Source: Chlamydiales bacterium
GTDB lineage: Bacteria; Chlamydiota; Chlamydiia; Chlamydiales; Simkaniaceae
Assembly (NCBI GenBank): GCA_024233515.1
Contig: JACKPO010000005.1
Location: forward strand, 1-64,000
Length of the DNA stretch: 64,000 bases
Direction: 5' to 3'
The translations under genes were made by a program, and so were the position numbers. A model generated the notes under the pieces. That model did no database searches, was not told where the DNA came from, and saw nothing but the letters and a program-made list of their open reading frames with translations. Below are positions 34,600 through 42,802 of this stretch, piece by piece. Numbering within the stretch: position 1 is the stretch's first letter; each line of letters begins with the position of its first letter.

Positions 34600-34760
34600 T
34601 AGCTGAATTAGTTTAAAATAGTAATAATTGGACAGAAGATTTTCATTGAAAATGAAGCGCGGAGAGCGAAGCTGGCTTCGTATAAGCCAGCAAGATCGAG
34701 CGTAAAATTATCGGTGAAAAGATCTGGATGAATTGTCACTATTTTAATCTACTTTAGCTA
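34600..34760. repeat. MITE-like inverted-repeat element, about 161 bases
   Basis: The ends 34600-34628 and 34732-34760 are inverted repeats matching at 24 of 29 positions (outer TAGCT...AAAATAGT). At the centre a perfect eight-base hairpin GCTGGCTT / AAGCCAGC is present (34671-34691), and the arms between are partly complementary, so the whole unit can fold as one long stem. TA occurs at both borders. No reading frame is evident. It fits a non-autonomous transposon relic or a genomic palindromic repeat; no second copy is seen in this window. Confidence 0.55.
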
Positions 34761-34781
34761 AAAACCCCTATGGAGGTCATA

Positions 34782-34946
34782 ATGAAAAAAGCTGTGTTTC
34801 TACTTCTTGGAAGCATGATGATTGCTGGCGGACTCCTTGTCTCTTGCCAGAAAAAAGAGCCTTGCAAACCTGCTGGTCAACCCACATGTAAGCCTCTTCC
34901 ACCAAAGCACCCTTGCAGCCCTTGCGGTCCTTGCAAACGCTACTAG
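34782..34946 (+). CDS. Cysteine-rich mini-lipoprotein
   Basis: A 54-residue lipoprotein. The signal peptide MKKAVFLLLGSMMIAGG leads to the lipobox LLVSC (Cys 22), and the 32-residue mature part contains six cysteines in total, with Pro and Lys between them (CKPAGQPTC, HPCSPCGPCK). TGGAGGT lies just upstream of ATG 34782. Size, lipidation and Cys-Pro content recall the small cysteine-rich outer-membrane lipoprotein OmcA of Chlamydia, which joins the disulfide-linked envelope, but no residue-level homology can be claimed. Its stop overlaps the stop of the convergent gene by four bases. Confidence 0.75.
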   Translation: MKKAVFLLLGSMMIAGGLLVSCQKKEPCKPAGQPTCKPLPPKHPCSPCGPCKRY

Positions 34947-35809
34947 TGATTTTTGGGGGCATCTTGCCCCCTTTCTTCTAATACCATTTTGATTAGTTTT
35001 ATTTGTGTTTCGATAGAGATTTTCTCTTCAGAAAGGACATCGAGTTCTTGATCCTCGAGGACAGCTTTGAGGGGGACCCCTTTTTGGTAGGACTGAAGGA
35101 CCTTGTCGCGGGCGTCGATCAGGTCATGAATTTGGGGGAGGAAGAGGATCAGCATCGCTTTTAACCACCGGTTGACAACGTAGGAAGGGTGAGCATGATT
35201 CACGGAGAATCGTTGAACCATTTTTTTCAGATCACACGCTGCATACCAATCTTCCCCTGTCACCCAGCGATTCACCGTAAACAGGCCAATAGGAATCCCT
35301 TGGTCATCCATTGAAATCGCTATAAGATGAGCAAACGTTTGGATATTGTCGAGCTTTTGGTTCCTTTCGTCATACAGAATAGGGATCGTCCCGATTTCCA
35401 TTCCTCCTTGACGAAGGAAGAGGTGGAAGTGGCCATGTTCCCCTCCGCGATGGGCGTGGTAATAGTATTGAGAATAGGTCTCACCATCAAAGGTATCACT
35501 TAAAGGGTAGTGTTCCATGGTGGTAAACACCCCTTGTCCTTTGAGAACTTCACTCACAACATGGCTCCCCGTTTTGCGAAGCATCTGGTTCCACTCTTCA
35601 ACTTCGAGACCTGCTGCGAGCATTTCCTCAAGCTCAGCTGTCGAGCAGAGGGACAGTCTTTCCTTGAGAAGATCTTCGTCTACCACTACCTTTTCATGGG
35701 AAACGCCTTGAACACTGGACATAAACCCCTGATAGCCATAAAGGCAAACCATTAGGAGGGCAAATCCAATCGCATTGATGATGAGGGTTGACTTCAGTTT
35801 TTTGAGCAT
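34943..35809 (-). CDS. Membrane-anchored hypothetical protein
   Basis: A 288-residue protein with one N-terminal membrane helix (STLIINAIGFALLMVCLYGY). The following domain has a conserved-looking block VFTTMEHYPLSDTFD, SQYYYHAHRGGEHGHFHLFLR (His-rich) and FTVNRWVTGEDWY, reminiscent of an uncharacterised family I have seen in proteobacteria; I cannot name a function. The His-rich HAHRGGEHGHFH stretch might bind metal. It is divergent from rnr with about 40 bases between starts. Confidence 0.8.
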   Translation of the reverse strand: MLKKLKSTLIINAIGFALLMVCLYGYQGFMSSVQGVSHEKVVVDEDLLKERLSLCSTAELEEMLAAGLEVEEWNQMLRKTGSHVVSEVLKGQGVFTTMEHYPLSDTFDGETYSQYYYHAHRGGEHGHFHLFLRQGGMEIGTIPILYDERNQKLDNIQTFAHLIAISMDDQGIPIGLFTVNRWVTGEDWYAACDLKKMVQRFSVNHAHPSYVVNRWLKAMLILFLPQIHDLIDARDKVLQSYQKGVPLKAVLEDQELDVLSEEKISIETQIKLIKMVLEERGQDAPKNH

Positions 35810-35838
35810 TTGCTGTAAACCATTTTATTAGGTACAAT
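35810..35838 (+). promoter_or_regulatory. Candidate promoter of rnr
   Basis: TTGCTG (35810-35815) and TACAAT (35833-35838), spaced by 17 bases, end 13 bases before the rnr ATG. The -10 matches five of six, the -35 only three of six. Confidence 0.35.
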
Positions 35839-35851
35839 CATAAGAAGTAGA

Positions 35852-37837
35852 ATGGATAAGTTAAATAAAAAATTTCAGACGAAGGGAAATATGGTCACCA
35901 CACAGGGGATCATCCACGTCCATCCGAAAGGATTTGCGTTCGTCACCCCTGAGGATACGAAAACATTTCCCGAAGATGTGTTTATTCCCAAACACCAAAA
36001 AGGAAACGCTGTCGATGGGGACCGCGTGGAAATCGGCATTGCCCCCGAACGAAAATCTGATAAGGGTCCCGAAGGGGTCGTGAAAAAGATCCTCGAAAGA
36101 GGAAAAGAGGAGATCGTCGGAATTGTCTGGATGATCAATCCCAAAGGGCACTACCTCCTCTATGTGCAATCGCTCGGAAAAACAAAAAATGCCCTCGTCA
36201 AAAAATCAACCAAGTCGACTTACCAGATTGGAGACCGTCTGCTGCTAAAAGTCCTCGACTGGGGAGATGAAAAAGGGCCAGCCCTTTGCCAAGTGAAGGA
36301 AAAGCTCGGCACCATTGATGAGGCAGGAACCGACATCCCTGCTGCGATTAAAGATTTTGGAATCCGAAAAGAATTCCCTCGCGGCGTTCTCAATCAAATC
36401 AAGCAGCTTCCTCCTGAAGTTGAAGAAAAAGATCTTAAAGGACGAGAAGACCTCACCCATCTAGAAACCTTTACCATCGACCCCGATACAGCCCGTGATT
36501 ATGATGATGCCCTTTCTCTGACCCGTGATAAAAAAGGACATTTCCACTTAGCAGTCCATATCGCCGATGTCTCCCATTACGTCGAAGAGGGAACCGCTCT
36601 TGATGAAGAAGCAAAAAAACGGTCGAACTCCACCTATTTTCCGGGGCAGTGCGTCCCCATGCTCCCCGAAGAACTATCGAATCACCTCTGCAGCTTGAAA
36701 GAGAAAGTGACCCGCCTCACCCTTTCTGTTCTCATGGAACTTGACGGGGAAGGAAACGTCCTTCACTACAAAATCGTCCGTGGATTTATCTATAGCCAAA
36801 AACGATTCACCTACAAGGAAGCGAAAGAGATCCTTGATGGAAAAAAGAAGAGTCCTCACGGAGAGACACTCAAGCTCATGGAAACACTCTGCCTCATTCT
36901 TAAGAAGAAACGGTTTGAGCGGGGGTCTGTCGATCTTGCCCTTTCGGAAGTCGTGATTCAAGTGAATAAAAAGGGGCAGCCCACCGGCTTTGAGATCGTC
37001 GAGTATGATATCACCCACCAGCTCGTCGAAGAATTTATGCTAAAGGCCAATGAACTCGTCGCGCAGGAGTTTGAAAAACGGGGACAAAAAGCAGTGTTCC
37101 GGATCCACGAACCCCCTGGAGAAGATAACCTCAACGCTTTTTACAACCTCGCACGAAGTCTCGGCTTCCCGATGCCAAGTCAAGTCGAAACCTCCGATGT
37201 CCAAAAGCTCTTTGAGCTCGCGAAGAATACCCCTTACGCCGAACAACTCTCCATTGCCTATATTCGGAGTATGAAACTCGCTGTTTACTCAAAGGAAAAT
37301 GTCGGACATTTTGGTCTTGCTCTTGAGAACTACTGCCACTTTACCAGTCCCATTCGTCGGTATAGCGACTTAGTCGTCCACCGCCTCCTCTTCACAAAAT
37401 ATGATGTCGATCTTGACCGCGTCTCAAAGCAGTGTTCAGAACGAGAAAGAGTCTCTTCACAAGCAGAGATGAGTGTTGTCATGATGAAGAAGCTTCGCCT
37501 CCTGCAGCTTTATCAAAATGAAGATCCTTCGCGCCTCTACTCAGCTGTCATCTCAAAAATCAAACCCTTTGGAGTCTTTTTTGAGGTCTCTCCGATCCAA
37601 TATGAAGGGTTTCTTCCCCTTTCAGCCCTTGAGGATGACTATTATGAGTACCACAATGAAACCCTCGTGGGGCAAAACACCAAAAATACCTACAAAAGTG
37701 GGGTGAAAATCGAGCTCTTCTTAGAGCAGATCAATTTGATCACGATGGAAACCAAGTGGTCATTTAAACCTGAAAAGAAATCCTCCTCACGCCCACCAAA
37801 AAAGAAGAAACGGTCGAGAGCGCGTAGACGCTCTTGA
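35852..37837 (+). CDS. rnr: Ribonuclease R (RNB-family 3'-5' exoribonuclease)
   Basis: A 661-residue RNase II/RNase R type enzyme. An N-terminal cold-shock-like domain starts GIIHVHPKGFAFVTPED, the RNB catalytic domain has DPDTARDYDDALS (metal-binding aspartates), HIADVSHYV and FTSPIRRYSDLVVHR, and the C-terminal S1 domain (about 560-640) ends in a strongly basic Lys/Arg tail. It degrades structured RNA in the cytosol. It is shorter than E. coli RNase R by about 150 residues. Start ATG 35852 is used; ATG 35891, preceded by GAAGGGA, would remove 13 residues before the first domain and is equally possible. Confidence 0.93.
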   Translation: MDKLNKKFQTKGNMVTTQGIIHVHPKGFAFVTPEDTKTFPEDVFIPKHQKGNAVDGDRVEIGIAPERKSDKGPEGVVKKILERGKEEIVGIVWMINPKGHYLLYVQSLGKTKNALVKKSTKSTYQIGDRLLLKVLDWGDEKGPALCQVKEKLGTIDEAGTDIPAAIKDFGIRKEFPRGVLNQIKQLPPEVEEKDLKGREDLTHLETFTIDPDTARDYDDALSLTRDKKGHFHLAVHIADVSHYVEEGTALDEEAKKRSNSTYFPGQCVPMLPEELSNHLCSLKEKVTRLTLSVLMELDGEGNVLHYKIVRGFIYSQKRFTYKEAKEILDGKKKSPHGETLKLMETLCLILKKKRFERGSVDLALSEVVIQVNKKGQPTGFEIVEYDITHQLVEEFMLKANELVAQEFEKRGQKAVFRIHEPPGEDNLNAFYNLARSLGFPMPSQVETSDVQKLFELAKNTPYAEQLSIAYIRSMKLAVYSKENVGHFGLALENYCHFTSPIRRYSDLVVHRLLFTKYDVDLDRVSKQCSERERVSSQAEMSVVMMKKLRLLQLYQNEDPSRLYSAVISKIKPFGVFFEVSPIQYEGFLPLSALEDDYYEYHNETLVGQNTKNTYKSGVKIELFLEQINLITMETKWSFKPEKKSSSRPPKKKKRSRARRRS

Positions 37838-37849
37838 GATGACAATCTC

Positions 37850-37879
37850 TTGACAACCATCTTCTTGAACTCATAGAAT
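37850..37879 (+). promoter_or_regulatory. Promoter of the DUF502 gene pair
   Basis: A perfect -35 TTGACA (37850-37855) and TAGAAT (37874-37879, five of six) with an 18-base spacer, 20 bases before the first DUF502 ATG. Confidence 0.65.
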
Positions 37880-37899
37880 TGTTAAGAAAGGATCTAAGC

Positions 37900-38562
37900 A
37901 TGAAAAAATACTTCATTACAGGGCTCGTGATTCTGCTGCCACTGGCAGTGACGATTGCCATCGTTGTTTTCACCGTGAACTTTCTAACAAAACCGTTCGT
38001 AGGAATTGTCTCGGGATTTTTGACCGATTTTAACATCCTCCATCGGGGCTTCTTATTCATGAGCCATGAGCAGATTGTTCTCTATGGAAGCAAGCTCCTC
38101 GTTCTCATCTGCCTCTTTATTTTCACACTCTTTTTAGGGATGATTGCCCGCTGGTTCTTCTTCAAGGCCCTGCTAAACTTGAGTGACAAGATCCTCCATA
38201 GGATCCCGCTCGTCAATAAGGTCTATAAAACAACGCAAGAGATCATCAAAACGATCTTCGTAACCGATAAAAGCTCCTTTAAACAAGTCGTGATGGTCCC
38301 CTTCCCTAAACCTGGAACCTTTGTGATGGGACTCGTCTCAAGAGAATCTCCCAAAGTTTGTTCTGAAAAAGCAGGGAGCGAACTCTTCTCGGTTCTTGTC
38401 CCTACAACGCCGAACCCGACGACGGGTTTTCTTCTGATGTATAAGAAAGAGGACATCATCTTCCTCGATCTTAAGCCAGAACATGCCATCAAGTATATCG
38501 TTTCCTGCGGCGTCATCACCCCTGAGCACCAATCCCAACTCGAAGCGCAGCAGAACAGATGA
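37900..38562 (+). CDS. DUF502 membrane protein, copy 1
   Basis: A 220-residue DUF502 (COG2928) protein. Two membrane segments in the first 95 residues (ITGLVILLPLAVTIAIVVF and SKLLVLICLFIFTLFLGMIA) precede a soluble domain with IPLVNKVYKTTQEIIKTIF, VPFPKPGTFVMGLVS and VPTTPNPTTGFLLMYKKED, all family blocks. The molecular function is unknown. ATG 37900 has AAAGGA upstream. The following gene is a paralogue overlapping by ATGA. Confidence 0.88.
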   Translation: MKKYFITGLVILLPLAVTIAIVVFTVNFLTKPFVGIVSGFLTDFNILHRGFLFMSHEQIVLYGSKLLVLICLFIFTLFLGMIARWFFFKALLNLSDKILHRIPLVNKVYKTTQEIIKTIFVTDKSSFKQVVMVPFPKPGTFVMGLVSRESPKVCSEKAGSELFSVLVPTTPNPTTGFLLMYKKEDIIFLDLKPEHAIKYIVSCGVITPEHQSQLEAQQNR

Positions 38563-39197
38563 AAAAAACGTTCTTAACCGGCCTTGCCATTCTCCTACCG
38601 ATTGCTGTTACCTTTTTTGTCGTCCTATTCGTCGTCGACTTCGTCACAGCCCCTTTTGTCGGAATCGTGGAAGATCTCATCTCTCACCATGGAATGATTG
38701 AGCTTGCCGATGAACATAAATACCTCCTCGTCATTATCAGTCGGGTGACTGTCCTGATCCTCTTTTTCTTTCTCATCCTGATCCTTGGCTTTTTTGGGAG
38801 AAAAATTTTCTTCTCTTGGTTCATCAATTTTACTCACTGGATCTTCTACAAAATCCCCATCATTAAAACGATCTACCGGATCACACGGGAGATTAGCGGG
38901 AACATTTTTTCTGAGGAAAAAAAGACTCTCTTTAAAGGAACCGTACAAGTCCCCTTTCCTCACGCTCACTCGAAAGCTCTAGGTCTCCTCTCCGGAAATG
39001 CTCCTCATCAAGTCGAGGAGAAAAAGAAAAACCTCCAAGCAGTCTTCGTTCCCACCTCTCCTCATCCCATCTCAGGCTTTCTGATGATGTACGATGAAAA
39101 TGAAGTCGAAAAAACAGACATCCCCACTGAAGACCTTTTTAAATTCCTCCTCTCTTGTGGAATGTATCATCCTGGAGAAAAGAAAGATGAATCGTGA
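38559..39197 (+). CDS. DUF502 membrane protein, copy 2
   Basis: A 212-residue paralogue of the preceding protein with the same order: LTGLAILLPIAVTFFVVLF, a second membrane segment VTVLILFFFLILILGFFG, IPIIKTIYRITREISGNIF, VPFPHAHSKALGLLS and VPTSPHPISGFLMMYDENE. Adjacent duplicated copies with kept motifs suggest a hetero-oligomeric membrane complex. Its stop overlaps the next gene by 11 bases. Confidence 0.88.
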   Translation: MKKTFLTGLAILLPIAVTFFVVLFVVDFVTAPFVGIVEDLISHHGMIELADEHKYLLVIISRVTVLILFFFLILILGFFGRKIFFSWFINFTHWIFYKIPIIKTIYRITREISGNIFSEEKKTLFKGTVQVPFPHAHSKALGLLSGNAPHQVEEKKKNLQAVFVPTSPHPISGFLMMYDENEVEKTDIPTEDLFKFLLSCGMYHPGEKKDES

Positions 39198-39600
39198 CTG
39201 CCGCGTCACCTTCTTCCAAGTCAAAAATGATGGGGAAAAGCGAGAGCGGATCATCCGCCTTGCTGAAGAATACTTCGAGAAAAAAGAGCCCCTTCTCATC
39301 CGCCTTCCCCATGAAAAAGCCCTCGAATATGTCGATCTTTTGCTATGGCGCACCCCCCAGGAGAGCTTCCTTCCCCACGTCATCAAAGATGAGCCCTGCA
39401 AAGATTTTATTGTCCTAACCACAACAGATAAGAACCCCAACGCTGCCCGAAGCGTCCTCAATCTCACCCCCCAGCCTCTCCCCTCCACCTTCCTCAAGAT
39501 CTACGAACTCGAAGACCTCGGCTCAACCCATAAACACCACTCCGCCCAGGAGCGCTATAAAGCCTACAAAGCTGCTGGCTGCGCTATCATTACCCTTTAG
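39187..39600 (+). CDS. holC: DNA polymerase III chi subunit-like protein
   Basis: A 137-residue protein with the layout of HolC: an N-terminal strand (CRVTFFQV), a helix with RLAEEYFEKKEPLLIRL, then LLWRTPQESFLPH, a block that in HolC reads LWTFxxxSFLPH, followed by FIVLTT, and a C-terminal ERYKAYKAAGCAI helix (HolC: RWRxYRxxG). Chi links the clamp loader to SSB at the replication fork. ATG 39187 has GGAG upstream at 39175. Supported by motif order only; moderately sure. Confidence 0.7.
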   Translation: MNRDCRVTFFQVKNDGEKRERIIRLAEEYFEKKEPLLIRLPHEKALEYVDLLLWRTPQESFLPHVIKDEPCKDFIVLTTTDKNPNAARSVLNLTPQPLPSTFLKIYELEDLGSTHKHHSAQERYKAYKAAGCAIITL

Positions 39601-39640
39601 AGACCATACTATGAATTAAATTTTTTAAAAAAATTTGAGC

Positions 39641-39669
39641 TTGAAAATATCTCTACAGGGAGGTATAGT
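39641..39669 (+). promoter_or_regulatory. Promoter of the small basic protein genes
   Basis: TTGAAA (39641-39646) and TATAGT (39664-39669), each five of six to consensus, separated by 17 bases and 23 bases before the start of the 56-residue protein. Confidence 0.65.
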
Positions 39670-39692
39670 GTCCCTTTACACGGAGTAAAATT

Positions 39693-39863
39693 ATGACTAG
39701 AGTTAGTAAGAAAGATCGATTGAAGAGATGTCCACGGAAGCCTACCTACGGTTCGGTAAAAACAGGCCCTCTTAAGGATAACCTTCCTAAAGGATTCAAA
39801 GAACACACGAATGTCTTTGCCGGTGAAAATTCTCACTCAGTCTTCATCCCAAAGGTTAAATAG
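39693..39863 (+). CDS. Small basic conserved protein (CT421.1-like position)
   Basis: A 56-residue basic protein starting MTRVSKKDRLKRCPRKP. It precedes the Chlamydiae/Verrucomicrobia small basic protein and ybeY, the place where Chlamydia trachomatis has the tiny genes CT421.1 and CT421.2. Function is unknown; the composition suggests RNA or ribosome binding. ATG 39693 has a CGGAG ribosome site. Nine bases separate it from the next gene. Confidence 0.8.
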   Translation: MTRVSKKDRLKRCPRKPTYGSVKTGPLKDNLPKGFKEHTNVFAGENSHSVFIPKVK

Positions 39864-39872
39864 GAGCGGTAA

Positions 39873-40034
39873 ATGTCTAGACATCCGAGTTATGGAAAAT
39901 CAAATAAGGGTGGCAAGAAGCGAAACGTACTCAAACGTTTTGAGCGGATTGACGTCCTTAAGAAACTTGGCCGTTGGAAAGACGGTGAAAATAAAAAGGT
40001 CACTGGGCTTCCTAAGACGCCCACCATGCAGTGA
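39873..40034 (+). CDS. Chlamydiae/Verrucomicrobia small basic protein
   Basis: A 53-residue protein beginning MSRHPSYGKSNKGGKKRNVLK and continuing with RFERIDVLKKLGRWKDG, which matches the small basic protein family described as restricted to Chlamydiae, Verrucomicrobia and relatives. It is a phylum-level marker and supports assigning the window to this group. TAGGAG precedes ATG 39873. The TGA overlaps the GTG start of ybeY. Role unknown, perhaps ribosome-associated. Confidence 0.88.
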   Translation: MSRHPSYGKSNKGGKKRNVLKRFERIDVLKKLGRWKDGENKKVTGLPKTPTMQ

Positions 40035-40486
40035 AAGCTCATTGCATTAACACCCAGAGCGCTCTTCCCATCGCCCTTGGCGATGTAGAGCGCCTTGTCA
40101 TTTCTTTCCTCAGCTGGAAACAAATCAAGTGCGATGAGGTCTCTATTCACTTTGTCACCAAAGGGGAAATTGCTGAGCTTCACGATCGTTTCTTCGATGA
40201 CCCTACTCCAACAGATTGCATCTCCTTTCCCATCGACCCTCCTGGCGATGCGAAGAGTGGCTATACTGTTCTAGGTGAGATTTTTGTTTGCCCTGAAGTT
40301 GCCAAAGAGTACGCAGAGAAAAATGGAGAGGATCCCCTTCGAGAAACCACCCTTTACATCATCCACGGCCTACTCCATCTCCTCGGTTATGATGACATTG
40401 AAGAACACGACAAAACAATTATGCGTGCTCAAGAAAAATCTGCTCTGTTATACTTGGAAGAAAAAAAGGAAATCCTCCATGCGTAA
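40031..40486 (+). CDS. ybeY: Endoribonuclease YbeY (rRNA maturation factor)
   Basis: A 151-residue metalloprotein. The zinc motif HGLLHLLGYDDIEEHDK gives the H3 metal-binding pattern, preceded by PTDCISFP and LGEIFVCPE, both typical of YbeY. It functions in 16S rRNA 3'-end maturation and ribosome quality control. GTG 40031 overlaps the upstream stop. The next gene overlaps by eight bases. Corresponds in position to CT422. Confidence 0.94.
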   Translation: MKAHCINTQSALPIALGDVERLVISFLSWKQIKCDEVSIHFVTKGEIAELHDRFFDDPTPTDCISFPIDPPGDAKSGYTVLGEIFVCPEVAKEYAEKNGEDPLRETTLYIIHGLLHLLGYDDIEEHDKTIMRAQEKSALLYLEEKKEILHA

Positions 40487-41369
40487 CGTGCTTTTCTTTT
40501 GTCTTTTTGGAATCACGACTCTCTTTGCGGCCGGTGAAGCTGATTTTTTTCGCGCCTGCTTAGAAGGAGAGATGGAAAAGGTCATTGAGCTCTATAATAA
40601 AGAGGGGCTAAAACTCACCTTTGCGCGCGATAAAGATCGGAATACTCCTCTTCACTTGGCGTGTTGCAGCAAAAAAGGGGGAAACAAAAAAGAGCTCGTC
40701 GATTTTTTGATTTCGAATGGCGTTGATGTGAACGCTTCAAATCAATACGAATCGACCCCCCTAACCATTGCGATCACTAACGAAAATTACGAAGCGGTCG
40801 ACCTCCTCTTAAAACAACCGAGTTTGAAAATCAACCAACCCTCTAAGGGATTCACCCCCCTCCACCTAGCCGTGATGAGTGAGCGCCCCCTTATGGTCTC
40901 TCGCCTATTAAAACATCCAAACATCAACCCGAACTTTGGCACGCGCGACGGAGCCACTCCCCTCCACTTTGCTGCGATGATGGGACTTGTCGAAGAGGCG
41001 AAGCTCCTCATCGATGATCCTCGCACAAACCTCAACGCTCCCCAACATGACCCCATCTATTCTGGTGCTACCCCCCTCCATTTTGCTGCGATGCAAGCTG
41101 AATCTGAAATCGTGGAGTATCTTCTACAAACCAATCGGGTTAAGATCAATACTGTCCTCGATCGAGGAGATTACGAAGGGTTCACCCCCCTTCATTTTGC
41201 CGTCCTGAATCCTGAAACAACACGTGTCTATGCAACGGTCAAAACCCTCCTCCAACATGGAGCAAACCCTAAGCTCAAATGTGAAGTCGGAAAAAAACGT
41301 CCCCTCGATCTTACTTCGGTAAAAATCATCCAAGCCCTTCTAAAAAATCCCAATAAGAGTTTAGATTAA
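40479..41369 (+). CDS. Secreted ankyrin-repeat protein
   Basis: A 296-residue protein with a signal peptide (MRNVLFFCLFGITTLFAAG) and about six or seven ankyrin repeats covering nearly all the mature part: NTPLHLACCS, STPLTIAITN, FTPLHLAVMS, ATPLHFAAMM, ATPLHFAAMQ, FTPLHFAVLN and a degenerate last one. Ankyrin domains bind proteins; with a Sec signal it would reach the periplasm or beyond. The true start is ATG 40479; an in-frame extension upstream runs inside ybeY. It sits between ybeY and corC, which are adjacent in Chlamydia, so it is an insertion relative to that order. Confidence 0.88.
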   Translation: MRNVLFFCLFGITTLFAAGEADFFRACLEGEMEKVIELYNKEGLKLTFARDKDRNTPLHLACCSKKGGNKKELVDFLISNGVDVNASNQYESTPLTIAITNENYEAVDLLLKQPSLKINQPSKGFTPLHLAVMSERPLMVSRLLKHPNINPNFGTRDGATPLHFAAMMGLVEEAKLLIDDPRTNLNAPQHDPIYSGATPLHFAAMQAESEIVEYLLQTNRVKINTVLDRGDYEGFTPLHFAVLNPETTRVYATVKTLLQHGANPKLKCEVGKKRPLDLTSVKIIQALLKNPNKSLD

Positions 41370-41374
41370 CGATT

Positions 41375-42706
41375 ATGAACCTATTGCAATCGTTGATCCT
41401 CCCGCTCGTCTTTATTTTGGGCGCTAGTTCTATTACTGCTCTCACAAAAACTCTCCAAATCCTTGGGCGGATCCAAAGTAAGAAAGAATTCCGGAAAAAA
41501 CCCCACTATTTCTTCGCTTATACCTTTATTAAAAAACTCTTCTCAAAAGATCCTTGGGATAATCTCTTCTATCTTCTAAGCTTCACCAAACACTTCCTCC
41601 GCCTCCTCTATTCCACTACCTTCTTCCTCTATCTTCTCTCCCAATTTCTAAAATCCTCAGGAAGTGATGAAAGCACCCTCTATTTCACCTTCTCAACCGT
41701 CCTCATTTGTATCGCCATTATCATTGGCGTGGGACTCTTCTTCGACTTCTTCTTCCGCTTCCTTGTTAACTTCAACCCACCTCTTATCCTCCGCATCGTT
41801 ACCCCAGCCACAACATTTTTCCTCTTTCTTTTCTCCCCTATCACATTTCTGTTTCTCAAAGCACAACGGGCCCTCTTCCAAAGAGAGCGGTTCATCCCCC
41901 ATGGTTTTTCTCGAGCGCGCGTTAAAGACAAAATCCTCGAAGTTGTCCATGAATCAGAACTCACTCATTATCTCGAACCCTTTGACAGGCGGATTATCAG
42001 CGCCGTAGCGTCTTTCCGCGACCGAATTGCGCGAGAAATCATGGTCCCCCGGATCGATGTTTTCACCTTATCAGTGAATCAAACCGTTCACGAAGCAGCC
42101 AAAAAATTTGTCTCCGAAGGGTATAGCCGGATCCCTGTTTACAAAGATAGCGTTGATTCCATCATCGGTGTTCTCCTCTATAAAGATGTGATGGAATACT
42201 ACGTCAAAAGTTCATCCAATAACGACACCTCTCCTCTAAATACCCCCCTTGAAAAGCTTGTCAAGCCCGTTCTCTACTCTCCTGAAACAAAAAAAATCTC
42301 CGTCCTTCTGCAGGAGTTCCGCAGCAAACAAATCCACCTCGCGATTGTCGTCGATGAATACGGTGGAACCGAAGGGATCGTCACGATCGAAGATATCCTC
42401 GAAGAACTTGTTGGAGAGATTGCCGACGAGTTTGATAGCATCGAAGAAGAAAAGCTCCATACGCCTCACCCGAATGGAGGGTGGGTCGTTGATGGCAAAA
42501 TGACCATCCTCGATATTGAAAAAGAGCTGGGCGTTCTGATCCCCACGAGTCCCGAATACGATACCATCGGCGGGTATATCTTCCACCGCGCCGGTACGAT
42601 CCCCTCTAAGGGATGGAAGATTCACAACGACAATTTCGATCTTGAGGTTGTGGCCTCCTCCGAGCGAGTCATCGACAAAGCCCTCATCATCCCCTCCAAA
42701 ACCTAG
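41375..42706 (+). CDS. CorC/HlyC-family CBS-domain membrane protein
   Basis: A 443-residue protein of the TlyC/CorC group. Residues 1-175 contain four hydrophobic segments of a CNNM-like membrane domain, then two CBS domains with the conserved PRIDVFTLS, GYSRIPVYKD, VVDEYGGTEGIVTIEDILEEL blocks, and a C-terminal CorC_HlyC domain (WVVDGKMTILDIEKELG). Members are implicated in magnesium and cobalt efflux; the older haemolysin label is not supported. Position corresponds to CT423. A hairpin overlaps its stop codon. Confidence 0.9.
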   Translation: MNLLQSLILPLVFILGASSITALTKTLQILGRIQSKKEFRKKPHYFFAYTFIKKLFSKDPWDNLFYLLSFTKHFLRLLYSTTFFLYLLSQFLKSSGSDESTLYFTFSTVLICIAIIIGVGLFFDFFFRFLVNFNPPLILRIVTPATTFFLFLFSPITFLFLKAQRALFQRERFIPHGFSRARVKDKILEVVHESELTHYLEPFDRRIISAVASFRDRIAREIMVPRIDVFTLSVNQTVHEAAKKFVSEGYSRIPVYKDSVDSIIGVLLYKDVMEYYVKSSSNNDTSPLNTPLEKLVKPVLYSPETKKISVLLQEFRSKQIHLAIVVDEYGGTEGIVTIEDILEELVGEIADEFDSIEEEKLHTPHPNGGWVVDGKMTILDIEKELGVLIPTSPEYDTIGGYIFHRAGTIPSKGWKIHNDNFDLEVVASSERVIDKALIIPSKT

Positions 42707-42727
42707 TGGTTAGTAGACTAACCACTA
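42704..42727 (+). terminator. Hairpin overlapping the corC-like stop codon
   Basis: Perfect ten-base stem TAGTGGTTAG / CTAACCACTA with a TAGA loop; the first arm includes the TAG stop. It lacks a T-run directly after it, so it is a weak terminator candidate or an mRNA 3' end stabiliser. Confidence 0.4.
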
Positions 42728-42802
42728 GTGGTCAGCATTTCTTGAATCATTCTCATCTCTTTTAGCCCCTTTTGATAAAAAAGCGCGATTAGTTCAGAAA
42801 GG

